DNA of 64,000 nt, from positions 1-64,000 of the forward strand of contig DASVCN010000012.1 of assembly GCA_036381595.1 (NCBI GenBank), in the 5' to 3' direction. The position numbers and the translations under genes are program-made. The stretch's first letter is position 1; every line of letters starts with the position of its first letter. Origin of the DNA: Trueperaceae bacterium (GTDB lineage: Bacteria > Deinococcota > Deinococci > Deinococcales > Trueperaceae). Below the pieces are notes generated by a model. It made no database searches, was not told the DNA's origin, and saw only the letters and a program-made list of their open reading frames with translations. Of this stretch, positions 34,883 through 46,500 are shown in pieces.

Positions 34883-36127
34883 TCAGGACGGAGCAGAACC
34901 GTTGGGACCGAGCGTCAGGACCGTCGGCCGTGGCGGACTCTGCATGGCCAGGAAGGAGTTTACGTCGTTGAGGGAGACGGTCGAAACCATCGCCTTGATC
35001 TGGGCGAGGCTTCGCGGCTCACCGCGGAGGTACAGGTCGTGCGCCAGAGCGGCTGCACGGGCACCGCTCGACTCCCCCTGCATCACCAGGTGCGAGAGGA
35101 TGCCGGTGCGGGCTCGTTCCAGTTCGTCGGCGTCCACCCCCTGTCCCAGCCGGGCGATCTCGTCGAGCATCACGTCGAGCGTCTCGTCGGCGCGTTCGGG
35201 GGTCGTGCCCGCGCGCGCGACGACGTAGCCGTAGCCCCTCACCGCCCTGGCCCCCGCGTGGACGCTGTAGGCGAGGCCGCGCTTCTCGCGGACCTCGGAG
35301 AAGAGCCGGCTCGCGGTTCCGCCCGAGAGGACGTTCATCGCCAGGGTGTGCCGGTACCAGTCGGAGTGCTGGGGAGGCAGCCCGGGATAGGCGAGGCCTA
35401 TCTGCACCTGGCTGGTTTCGGCCGCCACGTGGTGACGGCGGGGCGTCTCGACCTCTACCGCTGGCATCGCCGGCGGCGATCCCTGCCAGCCACCGAACGC
35501 CTCCTCGGCGAGAGCCGACAACTCCTCCCAGCGGACACCGCCCGCGGCGGCGATGACCGCACCTTCCGGGGCGTAACGGCTGCGGAAGTCTTCAGCGAGG
35601 CCGGCCGGATCGAGCGACTCGAGCCCTTCTCGAGTGCCGTAGGCAGAGCGGCCGTGGGCCGAGGTGAAGTAGTGGGCCGAAAGGAGTTCTCCGAGTCGCT
35701 GAGCTGGGCTGTCGTCGAGCGAAGCGAGCTCCTGGAGGGCCAACTCGCGGGCGCTGGCGAACTCCCCCTCGTCGAGTTCGGGTCGCCGGACCATGTCGGC
35801 CAGCAGAGGCAGCGCCTCGGGCAGTGCCGAAGCGAGCATGGAGGCGGTGAAGTTCGTCGTCTCGCGACCCGCTCCGCCGCCTCGGCGCACGCCGAGCGTG
35901 TCGAGTCGATCGTTGAACTCGCGTGAATCCATGCCGCCGGCGCCCCGCGAGAGCCAGTCGAAGAGGACGGTGGCACTGCCCTCCCTGCCTCGTGGGTCGG
36001 TTACCGAGCCGACGGGCAGGAGTAGCGCCAGGCTGAGACTTCGAAGCCAGGGCATGGGCTCGAACACCAGCGTCACGCCGTTGTCGAGGCGCCGAGTTCG
36101 AATACTGCTGTTGGTGTCGACCGTCAT
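34883..36127 (-). CDS. M16 family protein lacking the zinc motif (inactive partner)
   Basis: A 414-residue M16 homologue. At the place of HxxEH it has SATVLFDWLSRGAGG, so the zinc ligands are missing. The second domain retains REKRGLAYSVHAGARAVRGYGY, with the Arg/Tyr region typical of M16 proteins. Such proteins pair with active partners and bind substrate. The start was set at ATG 36127; a longer frame is proline/arginine-rich and non-coding. The active partner begins seven bases after its stop. This makes a regular active/inactive pair, here within one operon. Confidence 0.9.
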   Translation of the reverse strand: MTVDTNSSIRTRRLDNGVTLVFEPMPWLRSLSLALLLPVGSVTDPRGREGSATVLFDWLSRGAGGMDSREFNDRLDTLGVRRGGGAGRETTNFTASMLASALPEALPLLADMVRRPELDEGEFASARELALQELASLDDSPAQRLGELLSAHYFTSAHGRSAYGTREGLESLDPAGLAEDFRSRYAPEGAVIAAAGGVRWEELSALAEEAFGGWQGSPPAMPAVEVETPRRHHVAAETSQVQIGLAYPGLPPQHSDWYRHTLAMNVLSGGTASRLFSEVREKRGLAYSVHAGARAVRGYGYVVARAGTTPERADETLDVMLDEIARLGQGVDADELERARTGILSHLVMQGESSGARAAALAHDLYLRGEPRSLAQIKAMVSTVSLNDVNSFLAMQSPPRPTVLTLGPNGSAPS

Positions 36128-36251
36128 GGCAGCGAGTATATCGGCCGTTGCCGGCCCTCCGGGTGGTGCAGGTGGCCGTGCCGGCTCTGGCAGCGACAAG
36201 CGGGGAGTAGCCTTCTCGGACAGACACCGGAGGGCCCGAAGCCGATGGCAC

Positions 36252-37142
36252 TCACCCTGATGGGCGGGCACTGCGGGGCAAGAGCTCGCGCAACGCCCGC
36301 TCGAGATCATCGGAGCCGGCGAGACTCGTACCCACCAGTACTGCGTCGGCAATCCCGTCGAGCGCTTCGAGCTCCTCTCGGCGACGATAGCCCGACTCCG
36401 CCACCAGCAATCCCTCGTAGCCTCGGCGGCGAGCCAACCGGCACAGCTGGGGCGCGGTCCCGGTGTCGATCTCGAGCGTCCTCAGGTCGCGGTTGTTGAC
36501 ACCGACGATCTGGGCACCGGATGCCAGCGCGACCTCGAGCTCCCGCTCATCGTGGACCTCGACGAGCGCGTCGAGCCCGAGGGACCGGGCGAAGCGCAGG
36601 TAGTCGGCGGTTCGTTCCCCGCATAGTGCGACGATCAGCAGTACCGCCGACGCGCCCGCCGACCGGGCCTCGAGGAGTTGCGCCGGGTGAACGGTGAAGT
36701 CCTTGCGGAGGATGGGGAGGTCAACGGCCGCACCGACCTGCTCGATGTGCGCCAGCTCCCCTCCGAAGTGCCTGCTCTCGGTCAGTACGCTCAACGCCGC
36801 TGCTCCGCCGGCGCGATAGGCCCTCGCGGCCGCCACCGGGTCGAGAGGTGCGATCGCTCCCTGGGAGGGACTGGCCCGCTTGACTTCGGCGATGACCGAG
36901 AGGCCGGGGGCGGCTAGAGCGGCGGCGAAGTTCGGGTGGGCCCGAAGCCCGGAGGGTAACGACTTCTGTTCCGCGGAACTAGCTGCTCTACGGTCCTCCG
37001 CGACTGAGCCAGAAACCTCTCCGAGCGGGTCGGTAGAGCCGCTGGTTGTCGGCGAGAGAATCTCTCCCGCCGAGCGCTTCGCCTCGGAGCCCGAGTAGTC
37101 GGAGTGCCGCTCGCGGGCGATCTGCCCGAGCACTCCCGGCAC
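36252..37142 (-). CDS. trpC: Indole-3-glycerol phosphate synthase
   Basis: Closes the indole ring in tryptophan synthesis. The beta/alpha-barrel signatures are [15 protein letters not shown] (catalytic Lys), [56 protein letters not shown] and [14 protein letters not shown], all intact. The protein is 296 residues, about 35 longer than usual. The excess is a Ser/Gly/Glu-rich segment (about residues 14-64) between the first helix and the barrel. No other trp genes are near, so the pathway is split. It lies 52 bases after the acylphosphatase gene. Confidence 0.95.
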   Translation of the reverse strand: MPGVLGQIARERHSDYSGSEAKRSAGEILSPTTSGSTDPLGEVSGSVAEDRRAASSAEQKSLPSGLRAHPNFAAALAAPGLSVIAEVKRASPSQGAIAPLDPVAAARAYRAGGAAALSVLTESRHFGGELAHIEQVGAAVDLPILRKDFTVHPAQLLEARSAGASAVLLIVALCGERTADYLRFARSLGLDALVEVHDERELEVALASGAQIVGVNNRDLRTLEIDTGTAPQLCRLARRRGYEGLLVAESGYRRREELEALDGIADAVLVGTSLAGSDDLERALRELLPRSARPSG

Positions 37143-37194
37143 CCTGTCGAGGCGTTCGAACTCGAGTGGCGCCGGCTGTGCCGGTTCGGCGGGT

Positions 37195-37476
37195 TCAGTA
37201 GACGTAGAAACCCTCCGCTCCTCCGCCCTCGCCCCAGTTCACCTCGATGTCCTCCACCTCGGCATGGGTGGGGCCCATCCTCAGCTTGACGAGCAAGAGT
37301 TCGAGATCCTCGCGGTCTCCTTCGGCGACCACCTCGACCCGTCCGTCGTCGAGGTTCTCGGCGTAGCCCGCGAGGTGCAGGTCGATCGCGTTCCGTCTGA
37401 TGAACTCCCTGAAGCCCACCCCCTGAACGCGGCCCGAGACGAGGGCCGTCAATCGCGTTCTCTCCGCATCGCTCAC
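37195..37476 (-). CDS. acyP: Acylphosphatase
   Basis: A 93-residue enzyme hydrolysing acyl phosphates. The hallmark [27 protein letters not shown] contains the catalytic Arg (VGFRE) and Asn (residue 41), and the closing GGAEGFYVY resembles the family C-terminus (GF.I). The length is normal (90-100). It is divergent from the TamB-like gene. A role in housekeeping of acyl phosphates is general for the family; there is no specific clue here. Confidence 0.93.
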   Translation of the reverse strand: MSDAERTRLTALVSGRVQGVGFREFIRRNAIDLHLAGYAENLDDGRVEVVAEGDREDLELLLVKLRMGPTHAEVEDIEVNWGEGGGAEGFYVY

Positions 37477-37587
37477 GCCGCATGGTAACGCGATTCACAG
37501 GGGTGCCGGTGGTATCCTTGCCTGTGAGCGCGAGCCTCTTGACGGTCCACTCATGCACTTAGTTGCCCCCGGAGTTCCAATCCTTTG

Positions 37588-40500
37588 ATGCACCTGCGCC
37601 GCTGGCTGCTCCCGGGGGTCCTGCTGACCCTGTTCGCGGCGGCAGTCATCCTTCCAGCCACCGATCTGGGTCGGGAATGGCTGCTCGAGCGAGCGGTCTC
37701 CCTGGCCGAGGAGCTCGGTTACGAGATCGACTACTCGCGCTCCAGCGGCAACCCCTGGTTCGGGGTCGACCTGAACGACGCTACCGTGGTCGGACCTGGC
37801 GTAGACCTCGGCGTCCGGAACCTCTCCATCGACTATTTCCTGCCTTCTCTCATCACTGGCGACCTGCCGCTCTCGATAGAGCTGTCCGGCGTACGCGGAA
37901 GCGTGGACCCGGGGGCCTTGGCGGCGCTCGGGGGTGGCGGCGGCAGTAGCGGGTGGCTCATCACCCCGCGGTTGCGGGACCTTGCCGTCAGGGACGTCGC
38001 CGTCGAGGTAGACGGCACGCCCTGGACCCTCCCGGCGGTCGACCTGCAGGATGTGATGGTGGGGCGAACCGAAGGCGCCATCGGCTTCGCCGTCACGGTA
38101 GTCAGCCCCGAGGGTGAAGCGCGCCTCGAGGGTGATGTGGCCACAGATCCGTGGCGGCTCGAACTCGAGATCGAGAAGGCCGACGTGCGCCTGGCCCGCC
38201 ACTGGTGGGATGGAGCGATAGCGGGGACCCTCGAGGGCAGGTTGGTGGCCGATAGCGACGGCGTGACGGGCACCGGGCACGTGAACGGAGGGGAGATCCG
38301 CTACCTGGGGTCGCCCGTCGAGTCCATCTCGGGCCCGGTGCGCTACGGGGGCGGGATCGTGGAAGCGAACCTGGCCGGCCGGGCGCTCGGTGGCCCGGTC
38401 ACGGCCGACATCGAAGTTAACGTTCCCGCCACCTACTGGGAGGGGACGATCCAGGGGACTCCCGATCTCGCCCCCCTCGCCGGCTGGCTCGCGATGGGCG
38501 AGTTCGACACCGAAAGCCTCGGCATCACCGGCACCGCCCGAGTCGAGCTGCACGGATCCGGTTGGACCGAAGTCGCTCTGTCGGGCAGAGGTGCCGGCGA
38601 CGGAACGCTGCTCGGCTACCCCCTCGACGAGCTGATCGCCAACTTCGGTTACGCCAGCGACAGCGGAGTGAGCGTCGAAGCCAGCGCCACCCTCGCCGGC
38701 GGCCCGGTCGTGATGACTCTGCGGCCGAGTGACGGAAGCAGCCGCCTGCAGCTGGCCGCGCAGGCCGTGGGCCTCACCGACGGTCTGGAAGCCGAGTGGA
38801 GCCTGGCCGCTGACTTCACCGAGGAAGGCACGCTAGGCAGCTTCGAGGGCACTGTCGAGGGAGCGCTGGCAGGACGGGGTCTCTCAGTTGAGGCAGACGG
38901 CAGCCTCGATGAAGACGGCCTCCAACTGTTCGTGCGAGGCGAAGACGAACTCGGGGCCACGGCCGAGGGAGCAGCCGTGCTGGTCGAGGGATCGCTCGAG
39001 GGCCGAGTGACCGTCGAGAACCTCAGCCTGCCCGCCTTGGCCGGGCCGGTGGACCTGAGCCTTGGCGCGAACGGCCCGCTGGAAGCCCTGCCGTTGCAGC
39101 TACGGCTCGGGGGAGCCGGCACGAGCCAACTGGCCGCCTTCGGTATCTCGGTGGACGAGGAGTTCTCGGGATCTGCAAGCGGCGTGCTGAGCGACGGTTC
39201 GGTGCGAAACCTGGCCGGCACGTTCGGCCCCCTTACCCTCAGCGGCGAACTGGATCTCTCCCCCATCCGGTTCGATGGGAAGTACCGTCTGGCGGACGTG
39301 GAAACGAGCGGCGCCGTCGAAGCCCGGCTCACGAGCGACGGCACGGTCGCCGCCACGGCCGAGGAGGTGCACGGGGAAGGGGGCGTGCAGCTCGAGCGCT
39401 TGGCAGCAGCAGGGGTGGTGCTGGGCGAAACGGCGCTGACGATCGAGGCGAGCGGCAACCCGGGTGGGGGGCTCCTGCTGGCACTCGAATCGACCGCGAC
39501 CGGTGACCAGGGCGAGCCCAGACTGTCGCTCGAGCTGACCGAGGACTCCTTCGCACTCGAAGCGAACGAGCTTCGCCTGACCCTCGCCGGGCGTCCCACC
39601 ACGGTAGCGGGATCTGTCGTCGTGCCATCCGGTGGCACTCCCAGCGCTGATGTCACGGTTCGCTCGGAGGAGCTGCTGCTGAGGCTGCAACCCTCGCCCG
39701 GGGCGCACCTGATCCAACTGAGCGCCGCTCCGGGGCTCGACCTTGGTGGCCTGACCCTCCGCCGGCCGCTCGAGGCCTCCGGACGCGTGAGCGACGACCG
39801 CGCCGCCGGCCGCCTCCAGGGCACCATCGCCGGCTCTGCGTTCGCCGCCGGCTTCAGCCGGAACGGGGCCACGGTCAGCGTCGACGCCACCCTCGGTGGG
39901 TCAGAGGGGTTCGGGCTCGAGTACGACCTCGGTTCGGGCGCCTGGGCGTACTCGGGGACGCTCAGCCTGGAACCGGTGGCCGAAGCCGTGGGAGTGCCCG
40001 TCGAAGGCAGCATCGCCGGCGAGATGACACGCGACCATGGTTACTCCGGCCAGCTGAACGCCGATGTCGTCATCGCCGGCGTGCCGGTCGAGCTGCGCGC
40101 GCGGGGGAACGGGGTGGGCCTCGATCTCGAGGGGGCCGCCCGGATCGCAGACGTTCCCTGGCAGCTCACGGGTGACCTGCAGGCCGACGCGGAGCCGCTC
40201 GACGCCGCCCACCTCACCCTCACTTCCGGCCTCGGCTCGATCCGCCTCGACGGTTCGCGGCTCGAAGGGTCGGGCCGCCTTCCGCCACGTATCGGTCCAC
40301 TCGCAACGTCCGGCGATGAGTGGTTCCTCCAGGGCGACCTCGGGGACGGCCGCGTGACCCTCGCTACGCCGGGCAGCCGGGCCGTGCTCGACTGGAGTAC
40401 GGGAGCAGGGATCGAGGCAGAGATCGACGAGGCCTTCGAACTTGCCGGCATCCCGGGATCCGTCGACGCCAGCGTCAGATGGAGGGAGGGCCAAGCGGGA

Positions 40501-43500
40501 GATGTGTGCGGCACCCTCCGCCTGGCCGGCGAGGAGCTGGCACTGTCCGGCGACCTCGACGATCTCGCCCTTAGCGGCACATTGGATGCCTCCACCTTGG
40601 GCCGGCAACTGCTCGGTTCACCGCTCCTCAGCGGCGTCATCGAGGTCAACGCTTCCGTTCCCACGGCCGACCCGACCTCGGCCCATGCAAGGTTCGACTG
40701 GCGTGCCGGTGAAGCCGTTCTGGAGGGGAGCATCTCTGCCCACGAAGTGACGGTCGGCGGCGCGGGCCTGCAGGCGAGTTACAGCTCGGGCCGGTTCGCT
40801 CTCGATGCTCAGGGAGCGCGGCTAGACCCCTTCCTGGCGGCGTCGCTAACGGGCCTCTCCGTCGACGGGGAGTTGTCGCGCTCGACGCGCGGCGGGTGGG
40901 AGGGCGAACTCGACCTGCGGGGAAGTCTGCCGCTGCCGGGAGCCCCTACGGCAACCGCGACACTGACCGGTACCGGCGGAACGCTGGCGCTCCGTTCGGA
41001 GGCGGCGTCCACGAGCTACACGGTACGGGCAGAGGGCGCTCTGCTACCCGCACTCGACCTCGCCGTCTCGGGGTCGGCCGCAGAGGGCACTCTCGTCCTC
41101 GCCGGAACCGCCAGTGGAACACCGGCCGCGCCCACCTTCGAGGGCCTCCTCGAGACGGAGCCGCTCGAAGTCGGTCCGCTGGGCCTCCCCGGCCTCACGC
41201 TGACCGTCGAACGTACGGCCGACGGCCGTATCACGTTGAGCGGTGACCGAGCCAACCTGCAACTGGCAGGTGGTCACCTGGCCGGGGAGCTGACGCTGCC
41301 GTTCGAACTGGCGGGCGAACCCCACGAGCTCGCCGGGACGGTCTCGGGCACGGCCTCTTCGCCCCGACTCGAGATGCGCATAGGCGGTCCACTCGCCAGC
41401 GGATCGGCGGTCTGGGAGGACGAAAGCGGCAGCGCCGTCATGACCCTGCTCGCCGACCCCTGGTTGCCGGGCCCGATCTCGGCTCGCGAGCCCACGCAGC
41501 TCGAACTGACTGTGGACCGTTCACTCGACTGGATCGCAACGCTGACGGCTCCGTTGGAGGCGGCGGATGAACCGCTGGTACTGACCGCCCGGGTGAACGG
41601 CAGCCGCCTCAGCTACCGGGGCCGGGCCGAGCTGGTTCACGCAGCGCTTCCGGCCGAAAGTTCGCTACTGATCGGAACGGCGTTGGAAGGCAGAGGCGAC
41701 CGCTGGCAACTGACCTCGGACCTCGCAGCCACCGCTCCTGCTGCCATAGCCGAGTTCCTGCCGCTGCCGTCGCGACTCGCAACGTCCGGCAGCCTCTCCG
41801 TCGCACCGGGCCCGCTCATCACCGTGGACGGTGAGCTGAGCGGCACCCTGGACGGCCGGCCGCTCACGTTGAGCCTCGACGGGGACTCCGCGGGCGCGGT
41901 GAGCGTGACCGGGTCGTACGCCGGGACGGGCATAGAAGGCAGGGTCCGAGATACCGGCATCGAGCTCGCGGTGACCGGAGCGCCCGGCCTCGACGTGCGC
42001 GGCCGGCTCGGTTGGCGCGACGGCCTCGACCTGGCCCTCGAAGGCGTCGCCGAAGGCGCGGAGGTCGAGGCCACCGGCAACTACGATCCGGCCACCAGGA
42101 GCGGGCGGCTGGAGGCGACCGTAGCCGGCACGAGAGTGCAGGCGCTCGCCCGTCCGGCGGCCGAGCCGGCCACGCTGGAAGTGACGGCGAACGTCAGCAG
42201 GCCGGCCGGGAACGGTGAGTACCGAGCAGAGACCGACATAGAGTTGGGCCCTGGGGGTGCGTTCGTCGAGTCGCTGATGGTCGACTGGGGCGGCTGGCAG
42301 GCCGAAGCCGCCGGACCGCTCCTGCCCGCACCCGGCCTGAAGGGCGAGTTCTCCACGAGCGAGGGCCTGCTGGGCTCCAGCGTCGAGGCCACTTTCCAGC
42401 TGACCGGCCCCTCGCTGTCCCGGCCGAAACTCCGCGTCACGGCCGGTGATCTGGTGCTACTCGCCGAGCGTGCCGAAGAGGGTTGGCGAGCCGCGATCAG
42501 CGGAAATGGCGAGCTGGCACGGAGCCGCATCTCCGCCGACCTCGCCTGGCGCCAGGCGACCGGCTTCGCCGGGACGGCCAGCTTGCGCATACCCTCCCGA
42601 GCGATCGTTCCGGAAGCCCCCGCATCCCAGATCGACGTCGAGCTGAGCGGAAACGGGCCGCTGAGCGCCTCGTTCGCGCTCCACGCGGGGACGGCCGAGC
42701 CGCTGGCGACGGGCACGATCCGACTGGGCGAACGTCCCTGGCGTGATCCCACGATGAGCGGGGGTATCGCCGTAGCGACCGACGCCCAGACCGTCTGGCC
42801 CGACTACCCCGGCGAACCGCTGGCGTTGAGCGCCGACCTCACCATCGGCGGCACTCCCTGGAAGCCGGTCGTGACCGGCCCGTTGGCCATCGGCGGCGCG
42901 CTCGAGGGGACCGGACGGATCGGTTGGGAGGTGGATGAGGGTGCGCTCGAACTGGCCGGTGACTCCTTCTCCCTCACCGCGAACGCCACCAGCAGCGGAG
43001 GGTTCGGCGCCTCACTGAGCGTCAGCGCACTCGAACTGGGAGCCCTCTGGCCGGCCGCCGCGGGCGCGCTAGTCGAAGCCGAGGCGACCGTGAGTAGCGG
43101 TCCGGGGGGTCACCTGAGCGGTGAACTGACCACCCTCGAAGTGACCAGCGGTAGCAGCCGGATCGTGGGGAGCGCTAAGCTGAGCGATACTCTCGATGCC
43201 CGGTTGCGCCTCGACCTGAACCTCACCGACCTGCCGGTCGCCCTTACCGACCTGAGCGGAACGCTCGCCGGCACCGTCGAACTCGCGGCCTCGTCACTGG
43301 GATCGTTGACTAGTGGGACGTTGCGAGGAGACCTCCAACTGGCCGAAGCGACCGTCCCTGGAACCGACACCCGCCTCTCAGGGCAGGTCGAGCTGTCCGG
43401 AGAGGCGGGCGATCCGGCCCTCGAACTCGATCTGGACGCTACCGGTGGGGCCAGCGGCGACCTCCTTCTGGCGGCCCGGCCAGCGCAAGGCAGCCTCCGC

Positions 43501-46500
43501 ATAGACAGCGACCTCACCTGGGGCGAGATCGCCAGCCGCTTCGAGGTGGAGGCGACAACCGAAAGTCTGAGCGCAGCGGGCGCCGTCACGCTGCCCGCCG
43601 GCGAGTTCACTTTGAGTACGCCCGGCGACAGCCGCGAGCTCCTGCTCGAAGGTGAAGGCGCCTACCGCGACTGGTTCGTCCGGTTCGACACCGACACCTA
43701 CTCCCTCGAACTACATGCCGACCTCTCGACCCTCGGTGTCGGAGCCAGCGGCCAGATAAGCGCTTCGGCCTCGCAGGCGCAGGAGGGACCCTGGCTGAAG
43801 GGGATAGCAGCAGGTCTTGCCTGGGGTGGCCTCGAAGTAGGTGATGTCACCTTCACTAGCCTCGCTCCGACCGCGCCCATCCACCTCGAGGGAGAGGCCG
43901 TGGAAGCGAGGTTCGATCCGTTCTCAGGGCCCGAGTGGCGCGTGGGGAGACTCGAACTCCCCCTCCCCAACGGGCTTCGCGTGAGCGGCAGCGGCGCCGG
44001 CTCCGGCTCGGAACTCAGTGCCCGGCTGCTCGTAAGCGGCGGGATCGCCGGCGCGCCGGTAGAGCTTCCCCTCCACGTCGAGAAGCAACGAAGCGGACCC
44101 CTGACGTTCGCCGGGAGCGGAGCCCTGCTCGAGGGGACAGTGACTGTCGAAGGATCGCTGAGCGAGAACGGCTGGCAAGGGGAGATCGGCGCCACCCGAC
44201 TGCAGGCGGGCGGCCTGGACGTGGACCTGACCGGCCTGCTCTCGGGAGACCTCTACTCCCCCACCCTCGCCCTCGAGGGCAGCGGCGAGGCGGCCTGGGC
44301 TTCGCTCGACGTGCGGTCGACACTCTCCGCTGTCGGCTGGTCGCTCGACGCCCTCGTCGTTTCCCCCTACCTCGAGGACCCCGTCACCCTCGAGGGGAGC
44401 AGCCAAGGCGGAGGGTCACTCGCCCTCGCAACCGACTCCTCCAGGCTCGAGATCGCTGATCTCGCGGGAACGCCGACCGCGACCGGTGCGCTCGCTCTCG
44501 ATGCCAGGGGCGTGCGACTGGCGGCGCAGGGAACTCCTTCGAACTCCCTCGAACTCCGCGTCTCGGTTCCCGCCCTCCCCGGTTTCACCCTGGCGGCGAC
44601 CTTAGATCGCTCCCGCCTGGGCGACTTCGCTTCCCTCCGCCGCTCGCCGGTGACCTTCGCCGGACGCTCAGCCACCAGTGGGACGGTAACCGTCGAACTC
44701 CCGCAACTGCAGGCGACGGTGAACGACCTCGGCTACGTGGGGCAGGCGTTCGGTTTCGAGTTGGCCGGGTTGGTAGGGCCCACGGCCGCCACCGACCTCA
44801 GCGGGACCATACTCGTCGACGGAAGCGGTGTAGGCCTCTTCGCGAGCCTGCCCGACGAGGTCGAGATCCCCTTCGTCCTGGGGTACTCCCAGGAGTCGAT
44901 CGAGTTCGCGAGCGGCGGGGAACTGGGCACGGCACGGCTGCTCCTCGACCTGGCGGCCGGCTCCGGCAAGATCGACGCCGACCTCGAGCTGGGGGCGGGC
45001 CACCTGCGCGCAAACGTCGACTTCCTCGAAGGCAGAGGCCCCGCCGGCTCGATCAGCGCCAGCGGCCTACCCCTTCTCCTCCTCGCCGACCAGGAACCCC
45101 TGCTGCTCACCGGAGAGTTCGACGTGTCGCCGGAGGTAGTCGATCTGAACGCCCAGCTGCAGGCGGCGGGCGGTTCGGTTCTGGCGAACGGCACAATCGG
45201 ACTGGGGCTGTTGCTGCCGGACCGCTTCGCTCCATCAGGCACCACCGCACGGAACCTCGAACTTCAGCTGGGCACCTTCGACCTCGGCAACATCCCCTGG
45301 GTAGTGGGGCGCCTGCCGCACCTCCGAGCCCCCCTCAGCGGCTTCCTGCAGCTCTTCGGCAACCGGGTCGTGGGCCGCGTCGTCGCGCCCGACATGGCGG
45401 CGGCCGGTGACCCTCTGCCCCTCTCCATCGACATCAGCGGCACCACCGAAGAGGTGACGATCAGCGGCCTCCTCGCGGGCAGCCCCATCCAGGTGACGGC
45501 CAACGAGGAACGGGTCGGCGCGCTCTTCACCTTCGAGCGGTTCCCGCTCCATCTGCTCGCCCAGGCCGCGACGGGTCCACACGACGTGACGGCAGAGGTT
45601 ACCGGGGTGGGACGGTTCGAACTGCCTCTGGCGGGTGATGAGGGACCGGTCGTCGAGATAGCCACCGAACTGGTGCGGCTCGAACGAGCCGGGGTAGTCA
45701 CCACCGGGAACGTGAGCCTCACCTTCGTCGACGGGGAGCTGTCGGTGAACGAGGCGCGATTCTCGGGAGGCGGCACCTGGCGAGCGAGCGGCGCCATCAG
45801 GAGGGACCGACTCGACCTGCGTCTGAGCGCGACCGACGCCGACTTCGGACCGCTGCTGGGGCTCGTCCCCCTCTTCGCTCAGTACGAGGTGGGCGCCAGT
45901 GGCTCGCTGGAACTGGTCACCTCCGGCACCCTCACCGATCCGGTCATGACCCTCACGACCGCCGGCCTCGACTTCGAGATCGCCGGTTCCAGCTACCGGC
46001 TGGTCGGCGGCCAAGCCTCGCTCCGGGACGAACTGCTCGAGCTGACCGCCACGGTCGAGGGGATCCGGCCCTTCACCGGCCGTTTGCAGGTTGCAGGCTC
46101 AGGCCATGTCGACCTGCTGCCTCTGAGCCTGGGCGACGCCAGCTTCGAGGCGACGGGCAACGCACTCGTGCCGGGACTCGGCGAGATCGAGGCGTTCGAG
46201 GCGACTCTGACCAGCGCACCCGGGGAACCTCTTCGCATCGAGGGCACAGGAAGCCTCGGAGAGCAGTTCACTCTGGTGGGCACGCTCGTGCCGCTCGATC
46301 TCACGCTCGAAGGGGACGACCTCGCAATCCGCCTCCCCTACCTGCTGCTCGCGTCCGCTCAGGTGGATGCGCGGCTTCGCATGCAGTGGCTCGATTCGCT
46401 GCGCTTCTCCGGCGGCATCGGTGTCGATCAGGCGCTCTTCGAACTGGGGATCCGGCCGCCCACCAAGGCGGAGTCGTCCGGCCCCAACCCGGTCGCCCAG

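Noticed and set aside
38649-40013. 454-residue minus-strand ORF rich in Ser, Pro and Arg within the TamB-like gene
   Set aside because: It is antisense to a continuous, well-formed TamB reading frame. Its composition is what a GC-rich gene produces in a shadow frame, and it has no ribosome site or motif.
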